A stretch of DNA of 64,000 bases from Aplysia californica (GCF_000002075.1 NW_004797617.1:708539-772538); one strand, 5' to 3'. Positions 32,850-44,200 are shown, numbered from the stretch's first letter. Notes: generated by a model not told the origin, from the sequence alone. Made by a program: numbers and translations.

Positions 32850-33950
32850 CGTTTGAGTGGGGTGGCCGGTAACTGGCAGCTATTTTAGCTGGTGTTGCCC
32901 TATTATCGGCCGGACGAGAAAAAAGTTAACAAAACTTGTTTTAGTTCTAAGATCTAATAAAATTTGTGTTGTGAACTTGTTTGTTTGTTTAGACAAGAGA
33001 AACACATCAACACAATAAAAATGGTCATTTAGTGCTAGGAAAAAGTAAGACAGATAGAAACAAAAGAAGGAAAGAAAAGAAGTAGGACCAACCAGTAGCG
33101 CCTTAACCCCCCCCCCCCCCCCCCGCATTGTGAACTTGTATCAGACTAAATTTTTACTTTTAATCGAGGAAAGAAAAAGAGAGAGAGGGCTAGAAAGAAG
33201 GCGGAAAAGGATGCTGAGAAATAGAAAAAGAGGCTAAAAAGGGAAACAGCAAAAAGAATGGAATGTGGTAGAGAAAGAGGCCGAGAAAGAGAGAAAGAAG
33301 ATCCAAAGAGAAGGAAAGAGAAAGGCCACCTTGGAAAAAAAGCAAAAGGGAAAGTCCATAAAGAAGAAAAGAGCTGATGTGCTCAATGAACTTATGAAGC
33401 TGAGAGTGAATCTGATTCTGTTGGCGTCCAGTATATGGACAGCTCTGGGGATGAGTATGCAGAGGTTTTTGAGCGGATGTTGCATGAGTACGATGAGAAT
33501 ACATGTTTTGATTGTGGAGTTGTTACTTGTTTTCATATTCTCTGTTCCCTGGTAGCTCTTCGGCCTCTCTCCTTATTCATAGTTACAAAATACACTAACT
33601 AGATGTTGATTTATTGTGTTGAAAAGGGAAAACACAAAAAAACCCTCTAAATAACGATGCTATAGCGTGAATTTTAATGGTGGCCGGTATCGGGGAAACT
33701 GATGGCCGGTAAGAGGCAAATAATCGAATAGGCGGCCGGAAAGGGGCAACTTTGAGTCTCACCAAATTTGATGTCTTATCAAGTAAACATACCAAATGAA
33801 TGAATCTGGCAGTTGCCTAATACCAGCCAAAGAATGGAGATCATTCTGTGACATCTTTTAACGACGTGGGTTTCAATTTGTGGTTGATATCAAGGTTTAA
33901 CCACATGCTTCCGGTTATAAGCCGAAAGTGGCCCTTAGGCGGCTGGTAAG
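32850..33950. repeat. GGCCGGTAA-motif repeat region
   Basis: GTGGCCGGTAACTGGCA (about 32860), GGTGGCCGGTATCGGGG (about 33680), GATGGCCGGTAAGAGGCAA (about 33700) and GGCGGCCGGAAAGGGGCAA (about 33731) form a spaced series. They suggest ends or subrepeats of one element around the Lys/Glu-rich frame. The boundaries are not resolved. Confidence 0.4.
33180..33590 (+). pseudogene. Possible pogo-type transposase C-terminal tail
   Basis: A Lys/Glu-rich stretch (EKERKKIQREGKRKATLEKK, QKGKSIKKKRADVLNE) is followed after a frame change by AESESDSVGVQYMDSSGDEY and ERMLHEYDENTCFDCG. Charged tails with ESESD and MDSSxDE blocks are common at the C-terminus of invertebrate pogo-like transposases. There is no DDE core nearby. 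Assignment is by style only. Confidence 0.35.
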
Positions 33951-34197
33951 TAGCAATGCACTCTAGATCTAGTAGAAATCTACTACATGCATTAGCAGCA
34001 TCATCTGCAAACTTAGCCTAAGAAAAGCTGCCAGTGTTTGGCAGCCAGCGGGGTAGCCGAACAATGTCAATGAATAACAATTCTGTGGAAGGACTTCCAT
34101 AACGAGCGACCGCCCCAGCCTACGCAATAAAGAAGGGACTTTGAGTGGGATATGTAAAAGATAGGGTTTAGTCTTTGGGTGGGCAATAAAGAAGGAA

Positions 34198-34978
34198 GTG
34201 GCTATTCTCATCCGGGGTGAGAATAGAAAAACGATCTACCTCTCACCCCGGGTGAGACTTGCTAGCGTAGGCTATTCTCACCCGGTGCGAAACAAGACCT
34301 GCTTTTCCTCATTTTGGAATACTGTCTATCTGTGTGGATGATCAAATTGATAAAAGCCAAGAAATAATTACGTTATAGCACAAAAGTAAGCTAATTTGAT
34401 CGTCTTCAAAGATGCTATGGCAATTTCACTGTTCGAATCGAGCCGAACTACGCGGGTCGCCATTTTGTTTTGCCCGGAAGTTCTCGCAAGATCTACTCCT
34501 CCCCTCTCTCTCTCTCTGTCTCTTTCTGAATACTGTCTATCGGTGTGGACGATCAAATTGACCAAAACAAAGTTAAGAAATGATGTTAAAACACAAAAGT
34601 AAATTAATTTGGTTGTCTACAAAGATGCTACGGCTATTTAACTTTTCGAATCGAGCAGAACTACGCGGGTCGCCATTTTGTTTTGACCGGAAGTTCTCAC
34701 TCTACTCCTCTCTCTGTCTCTTTCTCTCTCTCTCTCTCCACTGCCCACATACAAAATTGTACGCTTTTAGTAGGCTACAGTTGTAATGGAACGTTTGTTC
34801 ACGGCACAGAATTCTACAATTTTTCTGTTATCACAGTGTAGAATTCTGTGGTTTAGGGTGAACGCAAAATTTGTTGGCCTAGATCTAGGCTATAACAGTG
34901 AACGCGCACTGGGTGAGAATAGCCAAAAGACTAGCCTGCACTATTCTCATCCCGGGTGAGAATAGAGGTGGCCACAAA
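34198..34978. mobile_element. CTATTCTCACCC hairpin element, copy C (inverted)
   Basis: Reverse-oriented relative to copies A and B. The core runs 34269-34924 with GGCTATTCTCACCC and GGGTGAGAATAGCC ends. Outer blocks (34198-34226 and 34940-34978) repeat CTATTCTCATCC and CCCGGGTGAGAATAGAGGTGGCCAC-like sequence. The core holds two tandem interior modules, each with CTACGCGGGTCGCCATTTTG and GGAAGTTCTC. Confidence 0.72.
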
Positions 34979-35142
34979 GAAAGTAAACTAACTGAATTTG
35001 TGTTACTTTTTTGTATTCCTTTTAGATCTAGATCTAGAGTGTGACTGTCTAGATCTAGCCTTCCTTTTGTCTCTTCACCTGGAATGGGTATTATTAGTGA
35101 CATGTTAACATCTGAAAGCATACACAATAATATGACATTGTT

Positions 35143-35459
35143 AGAAAAATCGGCGCTTTTTCGGTAGTTCCCACCCCACAATTGTTATTCACGGGTTTTG
35201 GCCCCAAGAGTAGGGGGGTTTCAGGGGGGCTTGCCCCCCTGACCTAGATCTAGATCTAATAAAAATAGGAATTATTAGGAAGGGGGGTTTCAGGTGCCCC
35301 CCTGAATTTTACCATAATTTAATGTTTTAAGGTTTGATATCTCAGCTCACCGCAAATCAAACGTATAGATCTAGAGATCTAGATCTAGATAATCAATAAT
35401 CTAGATCTGTGTATCTCAAATAAGGGGGGTGGGAACTACTGAAAAAGCACAGAAAAATC
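35143..35459. mobile_element. MITE with 9-bp target duplication (MULE-type)
   Basis: A perfect direct repeat AGAAAAATC flanks it (35143-35151 and 35451-35459). The 299-bp element has inverted ends of about 25 bp. The left end starts GGCGCTTTTTCGGTAGTTCC, and the right end on minus reads GTGCTTTTTCAGTAGTTCCC. Nine-base duplications are typical of Mutator-like elements. The interior is dominated by G/C runs and TAGATCTAGATCT tracts, with no coding capacity. Confidence 0.78.
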
Positions 35460-35540
35460 AATGGCGTGACCGTGATTCGAACCTGTGAGTGAGGGAAGCA
35501 AACATGATAAGACTGATTAGTTGTCCAGCAAACTCATGCG
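35460..35540 (-). other. tRNA-like sequence, SINE head or pseudogene
   Basis: On the minus strand, GGTTCGAATCACG (box B-like) lies downstream of GGACAACTAATCAGTC. The acceptor and anticodon stems do not close, so this is not a tRNA gene. Confidence 0.3.
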
Positions 35541-35632
35541 ATTAAAGTAGAAAGACGCAAACTATTTTTAGGTAAGGCGCCCATCTTGTTTGACGTCAGA
35601 CCAGGATACCCCTCCGATCACGTGACTACATC

Positions 35633-35844
35633 TAAGTATAGACAGCCGCATGGCACCAAAGATTGAAGTGTCTAGATCTATGTATATGATGCTTAGGCGA
35701 TTTTGTAGTTTCGTTTGTTAAAGTCAAGTGTTATAGCCTAAGTATAGACAGCCGCATGGCACCAAAGATGGAAGTGTCTAGATCTATGTATATGATGCTT
35801 AGGCGATTTTGTAGTTTCATTCGTTAAAGTCAAGAGTAGGGGGG
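35633..35844. repeat. Tandem duplication, 106-bp period
   Basis: TAAGTATAGACAGCCGCATG starts at 35633 and again at 35739. The two units are almost identical by eye (GATTGAAG versus GATGGAAG, TTTCGTTTG versus TTTCATTCG), so it looks recent. Immediately after, 35835-35880 is a piece of the MITE interior (GTAGGGGGGTTTC, CCCCCTGAATTTTA). Confidence 0.85.
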
Positions 35845-35940
35845 TTTCCCCCCTGAATTTTATCCTAATTTAATGTTTTGCGACCCTACTCCGCCTCTCA
35901 TGTACGCGACATGCCTCAATGTATTAGATCTAGGCCTATA

Positions 35941-35980
35941 GGGGTTGTTCAAAATATAAACTTACACCTCAGAGGGGAAA
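35941..35980 (+). repeat. Orphan end related to the 17.6-kb Harbinger-like element
   Basis: GGGGTTGTTCAAAATATAAA followed by CTTACACCTCAGAGGGG matches the left terminal repeat at 17595 with a few changes. No partner end was seen downstream. Confidence 0.55.
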
Positions 35981-36465
35981 CTCCGCTTCATCTAGCTTTT
36001 CCCGCTACTTTCCTCCTTCTTCCGCTGGACCGCTCTCGGCCGCAAATTGCGATACTTTTTTACACGCGGAAAGCACCGAACCGGGAGAGAGACGAAAACG
36101 CAGCTTGCGCATGTCCGCCCGTAGCTTTCTACTTCCATTCTTCTAGGCCTAGCTTTAGTTTCACTTTGTTTATTGTGGAACAACAGAGTGTCGATCGGGC
36201 ATCGGGACGTTTATGCGCCGAGTTGTCGTTGAAAACGGCGGAAATTCGAGAGAAATTGATGCTGAATGCAAAAATAAAAGGAGCTGGAACGAGAAAGAAG
36301 CTGCCGGTGCGACTTGAAAAGTTCATGAGAAAATTGAACTAACCGCTTGCTGCACTTTGCGTTTGGTGCGATAATGAAATCGCGGCCCGCGGCACTCCTG
36401 TACAATTGCGGTCCCGTTTGTTTACATGACGGCTATGTTGTGGCTGTTGATGAAGTGAACACTGA

Positions 36466-36560
36466 ATATAGATCTAGATCTAGATAATCTATCTCTAGAT
36501 ATAATCTAGATTTACACATATTTAGATATCTAGATTCTAAATCTAGATTAGATAGCCTAG
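36466..36560. repeat. TAGATC/CTAGAT hexamer cluster
   Basis: Repeated AGATCTAGAT-type tracts. Similar short tracts occur at 702-717, 35025-35060, 35245-35258, 35365-35410 and 56404-56420. The unit is self-complementary. Confidence 0.8.
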
Positions 36561-36599
36561 GCTATAATTTTAATTCAGGTTAGATCTACACTCTACAGA

Positions 36600-38985
36600 G
36601 GGACTACTAAGTTAAGTGCAAACGGGACCGCAGTTGTACAGGAATGCTCAGTACAGCGGCAGAGGTGTTGCTTCCTTGATCCAATACATACTGCGCGCGC
36701 TCAACATCGATGTACAAGTTTTAAGTTGAAAAATCTTTTTATAAGACACCAGCTTGCAACAAACATTGGATTTTTAGTCACCAAGTCCAAACTGTCAAAT
36801 TGACTCAAATGCTTGTTAGTCTACTTAGTGCCTTTGTTGGTTGTTTTTTTTTTCAAATACATTTTAATTCAGTTGCCTATGGTTAACAAATATGACAGTT
36901 TTCCCTTAAAAAACCATAGGCTAGATTTTCCAGTATATATTGCCTCTGGATCTCACTGGTTTTACTCCGGCCTTCGGAGAGTGCGCGTCCGCCTTCGCAT
37001 GAATTTCCTCCTTTTTTGAAATTCCTGAGTGGCAGCTATGCTGTTCAACCGAGGTCACTCAAAAAATCAATACACGAAACTCGCTGCAGCGACAGTGAAA
37101 ACCTCGATAGTGTTGTCTTTTATCCCGCAAGATTTTGCTCTCAAAAGAATCATTGATTCAAATAAATAATACCACTAAAAAGATGAAAAGCTCCTCTTTC
37201 TTCTGATATATCAAGTGTCTGTGCGTATGCATGATCACACAGTGTTTTAGGAGGGTAAAAATATGGGTTTTGGTCTCCGTGACAGTGCGCCACGGGGTCG
37301 CACGGCCTGTTTGCGGTACCTAATACTAGATTAGATCTACTCAAAAGTAAACGGCTGGATTGTACTTTACAGGACCACCCGTCTGGGCCTGTGATTACTA
37401 CGCGGGCCTAGCCTACTGACACACTCATACTCATAGTTCTCTACGTGCGGATAAAAGGTAGGCCCTTGTTCCGCAGGCTACTTTACAGCGGCGAGGGGAG
37501 TGAGAGGTGGTGGTTGAGGGTGGGTAGGGGATTTAACTTTGGTGGACCCACCGTGTATCATACCAACAGGGGGGGGGGGGTCCAGGGGGCTCGCCCACCC
37601 TGGAAACAATAATAAAGATAACACACAAATGCAAAACAATACCATATGAACGGACCATGGCGTAGAAAATTTGAGTAGGGGAGCTCGGAAAGGAAAAAGT
37701 AGCAGACCACTAGGCCCCAGGAGCGTCATCATGAAAGTAGTTCCAACCGGCAGTTACCGGTTACGCGGTAAAGTACAATCTTACCAAGTCAACAATCTAG
37801 TTAGGGTTAGCTTAGAGAAAGTCAGATGTACACAATTGGGCTTGGCCGATATTAATAGTAACCCACCAAAAATGCCCTGCTGCCACGTTGGATCAGTTGT
37901 AAACGTGGGGGGGGGGTGTCAGCTGAGATACCCGAGATGTAGTATTATACCTGCTACTGAAAAATGACCATTTACCGCTCAACAGATGATAAAAGGCATA
38001 TAAAACCATATATTTTCTTAGAGCTTATAGAATGAGCCATTCAAAAATGATAAGCGATCAAATAATACAAACAAAGCTCAAAACGTGATAAACTTATCAA
38101 TTTTTCCCCCTTGGAATTCTGTTTTTTGTCAGGTCATATACCACCGATTGTAAATTTATGATCTGAAAACACACACATTATGGTGCAAATTATTGAGGAT
38201 ATATACATTTTTTGCACTTACTTGCATGTAGGGAAATTTTACGATTGCACAGTCCATATGTTGGAAAATCTTTGAGAATAGGCAAACCAATGTAGTAAAG
38301 GCCATAAAATAGTTACATTTTCAGAATGTGCACATGAAGTAGAGCTCATTTGTTGAGTTAAAAGGATTATAAAATGTTTGGTGTGGAAGAAAAAAGATAA
38401 ACAAATTGAAATAGCGTATAAAAAATTACAGCTGACAGAACTGGCTGCAACACCACCAAACTAGTCTTACAGTTAATTCAATCCGCTGTCAACACTTTGG
38501 CGGATTTTTCTTATGGGGTTCTGGAGACTCCAATTTCCCCCCCCTTCCCAAATAATGTTTGAGAGGATCGGAGAAAAACTCCGTTTTTGGTCAAAGAGTG
38601 GTTGTAAGGTCAGATATAGACAAATTAAAAATGTTTTTGTTTTTCAAAATTTTTGGGGGAAATGGTTCATTATTTGACAGAAATTTGACCCAAACTCAAT
38701 TTATTTTCAAAATTGACATCCTATAGTAAAGTACTAGCTCTGACATGCCCCTTGCAGGTCAAGGATTTGAATGAGCTTGTTGTGATTTCACCCCCTGTCG
38801 CAATGGTCAATGCAGGAGGGCTCAAGAAATGCTCCCACGTGTGCCATCACTGTTACTCAACAGTACTGGGAGTTTGTTGGAGATGTGGCTGTAGGTTGGG
38901 GTTGTAAAAGGTTTAAGTGTGACTTGGCTTATGCTTCCTGAGAATGCTCAATTTATGCACTACATTCTCATTCATGTATAGAAGT
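36600..38985. other. Mostly non-coding stretch
   Basis: No supported gene. Poly-G tracts lie near 37570 and 37907. A Cys-rich open frame near 38757-38907 follows an acceptor-like CCCCTTGCAG. It is treated as unproven. Confidence 0.5.
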
Positions 38986-38986
38986 A

Positions 38987-39706
38987 CAGTTGAACCTGTG
39001 TAAGATGGAATCGCAAGGGAGCCAGAAAAAACTCCGACTTTGACAGGGGAATTTAGGGGGGGATCAAAGGCCCAGCTGGTGGGATCAAGGATCGCTTGCT
39101 CGTTCGGCAAGCAGTGGTCAAAACTTCACACCTCTCAATTGCTATCTTGTCTGATAATGACATGCATCAGTCTTACTTATCCAATTACCACCAGTGCTTG
39201 CCTTTCATAGGACCACTGTTTGACCTATTAAAAACAGAAATGTTTGCACATCTCCTTTGCTTCCACCCTTAGCCCCACCCACCAATGCCACCCCTCACTG
39301 CCATCATTGTAACTACGATTCGAGGAACTCTTTTTCCGGCTGGCCGTACGATCAGGGCGGTGGGCATCAATTTAGTTTCACACCTCTGGCTTTTGGCTAC
39401 CCAGGTAAGTTTTCGTAGTGGCTCGCTACTCAAGCACTCTCACGGGAAGACGTGAGATTTCCGGTAATATCTACCCCAAAATTGTACTTCTCCATAGAGT
39501 TAAGTTTAGAGCCGGCGGAACCAAACTTGCGAGTTTTGTTTCAAATCAGGGCTGAGCGGGCAAAGCATTTTCCGTCTTAGACAGGTGAAACTCTTGGAAG
39601 GGTATTTTCCTTTCCGTTTCCGCACAGGTAATTTAAGAAGAAATATACCAAGGGGGTAGCGAGGAGATTCCGTTAAGACAGGTTTCCATTTAGGCAGGTT
39701 CGACTG
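38987..39706. mobile_element. pogo/Tigger-type MITE, 720 bp
   Basis: Ends CAGTTGAACCTGTGTAAGAT (38987) and, on minus, CAGTCGAACCTGCCTAAATG (39706 inward). TA flanks both sides (38985-38986 and 39707-39708). Starts of CAGTnGAACCT and TA targets are typical of Tigger/pogo relatives. No transposase is visible. It lies just upstream of the RBBP6 coding exon 1. Confidence 0.8.
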
Positions 39707-39850
39707 TATCTCCTTTTAACCTTTTTACTTCTTGAGTGATTCAAACCTGTGTTTCATACAGCAAACCATGTCTGTGACTGTTGAATTTTTTAATCCATAT
39801 TTTGTGTATACACACAGTTTAATTTAATTTATTCCTCTCTGTATTTCACA

Positions 39851-40089
39851 GGTGGAGAATTTTGGACTGTGCACAGGAAGCACATTTTGCTGAGATTTAC
39901 AAGGAGTGACTCTATCACCCACAATGTCTTGTATTCATTACAAATTCAAGAGCAGTTTGGACTACAACTCGGTCACATTTGACGGGTTGCATTTGTCCCT
40001 GACTGATCTGAAGAAAGCAATAAGTTTGCAGAAACGACTTAAGCCGGGGGAGTTTGACCTGGAGATTGTCAATGCCCAGACCGGAGTTG
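39851..40089 (+). CDS. RBBP6: RBBP6/Snama homologue, first coding exon (DWNN domain)
   Basis: The protein starts at ATG 39924: MSCIHYKFKSSLDYNSVTFD, GLHLSLTDLKKAI, KPGEFDLEIVNAQTGV. This matches the ubiquitin-like DWNN domain that opens RBBP6 (human MSCVHYKFSSKLNYDTVTFD, remembered). RBBP6 is a nuclear RING E3 ubiquitin ligase that also acts in mRNA 3'-end processing. The exon begins after an acceptor (TATTTCACAG, ending 39850), so bases 39851-39923 are 5' UTR and a non-coding exon must lie upstream. The donor G|GTGAGT ends the exon at 40089 after 55 codons plus one base. The frame joins exon 2 exactly. Confidence 0.92.
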
Positions 40090-41259
40090 GTGAGTTTGAA
40101 TTTATTTAGCAATACCCACCGAGCGCGTTTTGTTCTGCCGATTTTTAACCCCCGCAGCGGGGGTGTTTCGTGGGACGCACTAACGCAAAGGTTGTTGTCT
40201 TCAACTCGCTCTCACGCCGCTTCTCGTGAATGGATATGAATGAAACTTGGCAGTCAATCAGAAAAGAGGTCAATCTCGTAGTATGCAGTTTGACAACATT
40301 GTACCCATCCTAGAAGCAGTCGAAAACGTTTGCGAAAGTGGTTGATGAGGTGCGCTTTGAAGATTTTTCAGAACTGTGATTTGTCAAACTGACTGATACG
40401 TTGTACACCATTTTTCTTTATTCCCTTAAAATTTCAAGCTTCTGTGTTTAGCGGTTTTGGCATAATCTTTAAAAATGTGGGAGTAACTAAGCGAAAAGCG
40501 GCATTGCCATTTGCGCCTGCTGGGTGAAGGACTGGCGGCTGGGAAATTTCCACTGAGTGACGTCATCAGCCATCGGTCGCCTCGGGCGCTACAAACGAGG
40601 CCCCGCTTATGTGAACCGGAAAGGGGGGGGAAGGGTACTTGAAAACTAAACGGGGGCCTTGATAACTTGCATTTTTGTTGCATTTTAGTCACAATACAAT
40701 AGATGTAGTCATTTTTATTTGCTTGATTGCATGAAAGAAGAATAGAAACGGAACAGTAAATATCTTGAGATGTGGTATGGCATCGTGTTTGCGTTATGAA
40801 AGGCTCTCCCCCCCTCTTGGGAAAGCACACACTTGGACTCGTCCTGTGTGCTGTTTGGAAAAGTGAGGCATTAAGATTGTATTAAAGAGTATGGTGCTTA
40901 TTTAGTCCAGTCTGGGAAGATAGTCCCGTTTATACATTGTTATCGTTCACGCGTGCGTGCGTGAGAGCGCGCGCGTGCATGTGTGCGTGAGAGAGAAGAG
41001 GGGAGGGGGTGTTAATATGTTACATTTATAGTATGAGTTGTAGCCTACACATGCGAAATATTCCCATGACTTGTAAACTATACTATCTAAAGGCATCTTA
41101 ATCTACCACACAAAAGGACACTGTCCAACAATGGATACACAGAGACAATCTTATTTTCTATAACAAAGTATGCATGCTTTTACTAGTAGAGAACTGGATT
41201 TATTAGACTAATAAATCCAGCTCTCTACTTACATTTTTGTGACAAATTGATCCAAAGCA

Positions 41260-41720
41260 TTGCTTGGCAAGTAGGAACCTTTAATGTTGCCAAGTTTCAT
41301 TCAAATACCATGACTTTGGGAGAAGATATGACTGATAATCTTTGTAAATCTGTAAAGAACGCCACTTTTTAACCTGCTAATGTCTTTACAACTCAAAAAG
41401 TATGATAGATATTAAAAATCTGACAGCATGACTAGATTCTGCATTAAAAACTGTACTAGACTGCCAAACTTCATTTACATACTCCAAGCAATAGGCGAGC
41501 TATGACAAATATTGTCTCAAAACGCACCGAAAACCGCCACTTTTTTACCCATAAACGTCTTCATAACTCAAAAAGTAGGATAGGTATGACAAATCTGAAA
41601 GCAGGACTAGATTCTGCACTAGAAAATGTACTAATTTGCCAAGTTTCATTTAAATACTCCGAGAAATGAGCGAGTTATAATTTATAAAGAATATTGTCTC
41701 AAAACTCACCAAAGAACGTC
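41260..41720. repeat. Degenerate tandem repeat, about 174-bp period
   Basis: Blocks such as CGCCACTTTTT, ACAACTCAAAAAGTATGATA or ATAACTCAAAAAGTAGGATA, GACTAGATTCTGCA and CCAAGTTTCATTTAAATACT recur in order, with period starts near 41357 and 41531. It is intronic and no coding frame is conserved between units. Confidence 0.65.
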
Positions 41721-42294
41721 CCATATTTTGGGTTTTTTTCATTATACAAAAGTGTACCAAAAATTAATTGATTAAAAAATTCGTTACTTTTTTGTTTATT
41801 GATGGATTTCAAAAATTCAAAAAAGTGCCATGCTCTGTGGAGATAGAGCTACAAAATGCACCTATTTGCAAACACTTTCTGTTAAAAAAAGGTTTTTCGT
41901 GGTCATTGCTAATTTATTGTGGAAGTGTTCTTTTTTATTTTCTTAGAACCTATAGAAATAGAAAACATCAACTTACAAGAGAGTGACCAATGAGAAGGGG
42001 GGTGGGGGGTGGTTGTGATGTACTTGACTAAAAGTGTCTTCAAGAAACTTTGAAGTGATGTCAATGAATGTGTTTAGATGGTTGATCACTGAGGTTTGTC
42101 TTAATGCATGAGATATGTTTACCCTTGCTGTCAGTGATTTGTGACAGTCTGTACCCTACGTCATGTTGATTAGCACACACAACACGGTTATGTTGCCAGT
42201 TTTTGTCCAGGTCACAAAGAAGTGTACTTTTATGCCATGTTGTGTTATTGTTGTAGTCTTCCCATTTGGCATTTCCTGGTCATGAATGCTGGGG

Positions 42295-42394
42295 NNNNNN
42301 NNNNNNNNNNNNNNNNNNNNNNNNNNNNNNNNNNNNNNNNNNNNNNNNNNNNNNNNNNNNNNNNNNNNNNNNNNNNNNNNNNNNNNNNNNNNNN
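42295..42394. other. Assembly gap (100 N)
   Basis: Exactly 100 N bases flanked by G runs. The size is a placeholder. Open frames across it are meaningless. Confidence 0.98.
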
Positions 42395-43413
42395 GGGGGG
42401 CTTTTCGCTTTCTTCTGATTCTGTTGTGATTATCATTCCCGCCCCCCTCCATCAGAGAGAAGTTAGTTTTTACCGTTGATTTTTAGTATTCTGACTTCAG
42501 ATTTTGTTAGGTACCACAAGTCAAGCTAAAAAAATTTGAACAATATTGATGTTTAAACCTTACGGGTTCAATCTACTCAATAAAACAAGAACGTTAAAGA
42601 AAAGAATTATCAAAATCCACCAAAAAGCAATCGAGATATGGTATTTCAAAGTTTATTTTTTAACGAAGCCTTTTCAACTGCAACTTTCACCCATGTTTGA
42701 AGTGTTCTAAAATACAGAGTGCATTATCAAATCAATGAAAACTTTGTTTTTCCCAGAGATGTTAACACAAATATTGATATCTCTAAATCAAAGCATGTTA
42801 GAACGACTAGTTTCCAAAATATGAGCATTCAAAAATTGTGGGGGGGAAAAAAGAAACCAAAATAGGCCATTGCGAGCTCAGAACCCTATTTTAACCTCTT
42901 CCAAATTAGTCAAAACTGCCTCCCCTGGAGTGAAAATCACACAATCATTACAAATACATGCACAGACTTAGCTGAATTTTTTTCAGACCTCTCTGACCAT
43001 AAGTAACTTTTCTGGACGCCTCTAAAGTGGGCTTCGGGGCAAAAAACGCCTCTCGGAAAAAAATCGGTGGAACCCTGGTACATCTTCGGGCAAAAAGCAT
43101 CACAACAAGTGAACAAATTAAGCTACAGGGCTAAATCATACATTAAATTAAAGCTCATTCACTCATTGCAAGCTCTACGAGACCAAATGAAAATTGTTTA
43201 CTCAAACCTCTCATAACACTCCATAAGAGGGCCCTAATGCCCAAAACCCTGCCATTATTGAGTGAAAACTATAACGTCTGCCGGCTGGAAAAAAATTCAT
43301 ATAAAATCAACAAATTGTGCTACAAAGCTGCATTATATCAGATTAAAGCTCTTTTCAGGCTCTGTACAGTGAGTTAGTTTATAGAAAGTAAAAACCTTCC
43401 AAACATTTCAGAA

Positions 43414-43942
43414 GGGGGCTCTCGTGGCATAGAGGTTAAGGTGTTGGCCTCTCATTCAAAGGTCCCGGGTTCGAATCCGGGTAGCGACCATAACATTTTC
43501 TTCTCTCCAAAATTGTCTCCTTTCACCTCCTTTCCTGCTCTGTAGCAATGTTCTGTTGTCTGCTTTCATTTCCACTTTCTGCCCCGACCCCTTCACCTCC
43601 TTTCCCCCCTCCTCTGGGCTCCTGACTCTTTCTGCAGCCTTTCTACTGCTACTCCTTGGCTCCTCCTTACTGCTGTCTTTCTGCCACACCCCTGATCTCC
43701 TGGTAGGAAAGATCTACACCTAGCCTTCTCGGACAAGAGCGAAAAATCTCGGAGGGCCCGTGTGCAAGTTGCGCACGTTAAAGATCTCTTGGTGGTCTAA
43801 AATCGATAAGAGTAGGCTTCGGCCGCCACCTGGGCAAAATTCAAAATTTCCTACCAACTGAAAATATTAGGTGTGTCCCGCGCGCTCATATGACCTTATG
43901 CAGTTGCGAGGGCCGTAATACACTTTACAAAAACAAACCAAT
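43414..43942 (+). mobile_element. SINE copy A, full length with target duplication
   Basis: A perfect 11-bp duplication ACATTTCAGAA flanks it (43403-43413 and 43943-43953). The tRNA-derived head has box A TGGCATAGAGGTTA, a CTC anticodon-like loop in GGCCTCTCATTC and box B GGGTTCGAATCC, closest to tRNA-Glu. A pyrimidine-rich body follows, then a conserved block (GCGCACGTTAAAGATC, TTGGTGGTCTAAAATCGATA). The LINE-shared tail GCGCTCATATGACCTTATGC (43883) and an A-rich end close it. Internal Pol III promoter boxes should drive it. Confidence 0.9.
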
Positions 43943-44056
43943 ACATTTCAGAAATGGACAATAATGTAAAAAAAAGTCGTCACGTCAATATTGGTTGAGA
44001 AAAGTAAGATTTCTACTCAGGGGCTGTAAAAATTTGAATTGAATCAAAATACTGTT

Positions 44057-44200
44057 CTACCGTGGTTCATCTTGTCTCTGTCCCTTCTTTATAATGACAA
44101 TTGCACAAGGAGTAAGTTGTTCAAAGGCGTAAGTGGTGTAGCCTCGTTCGATTCCCTCTGCCGCCATCAAAAAGGTCGTCTTCAATGATAGGTACGTCAC
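44057..44200 (-). CDS. Putative antisense micro-gene, exon 2
   Basis: On the minus strand an acceptor (ATATTTTTCAG) is followed by 47 codons to TAG: VTYLSLKTTFLMAAEGIERG, YTTYAFEQLTPCAIVIIKKG, QRQDEPR. Joined to exon 1 in phase it gives 56 residues. I do not recognise the protein. A donor-like CG|GTAGAA just before the stop leaves open that the exon continues elsewhere. It lies inside RBBP6 intron 1 on the opposite strand. Confidence 0.35.
   Translation of the reverse strand: MTYLSLKTTFLMAAEGIERGYTTYAFEQLTPCAIVIIKKGQRQDEPR

Noticed and set aside
42156-42479. Open frames across the N run
   Set aside because: Artefacts of an assembly gap.
43427-43497. Possible tRNA-Glu gene
   Set aside because: It is the head of a SINE with its own target duplication. 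The anticodon stem is imperfect.
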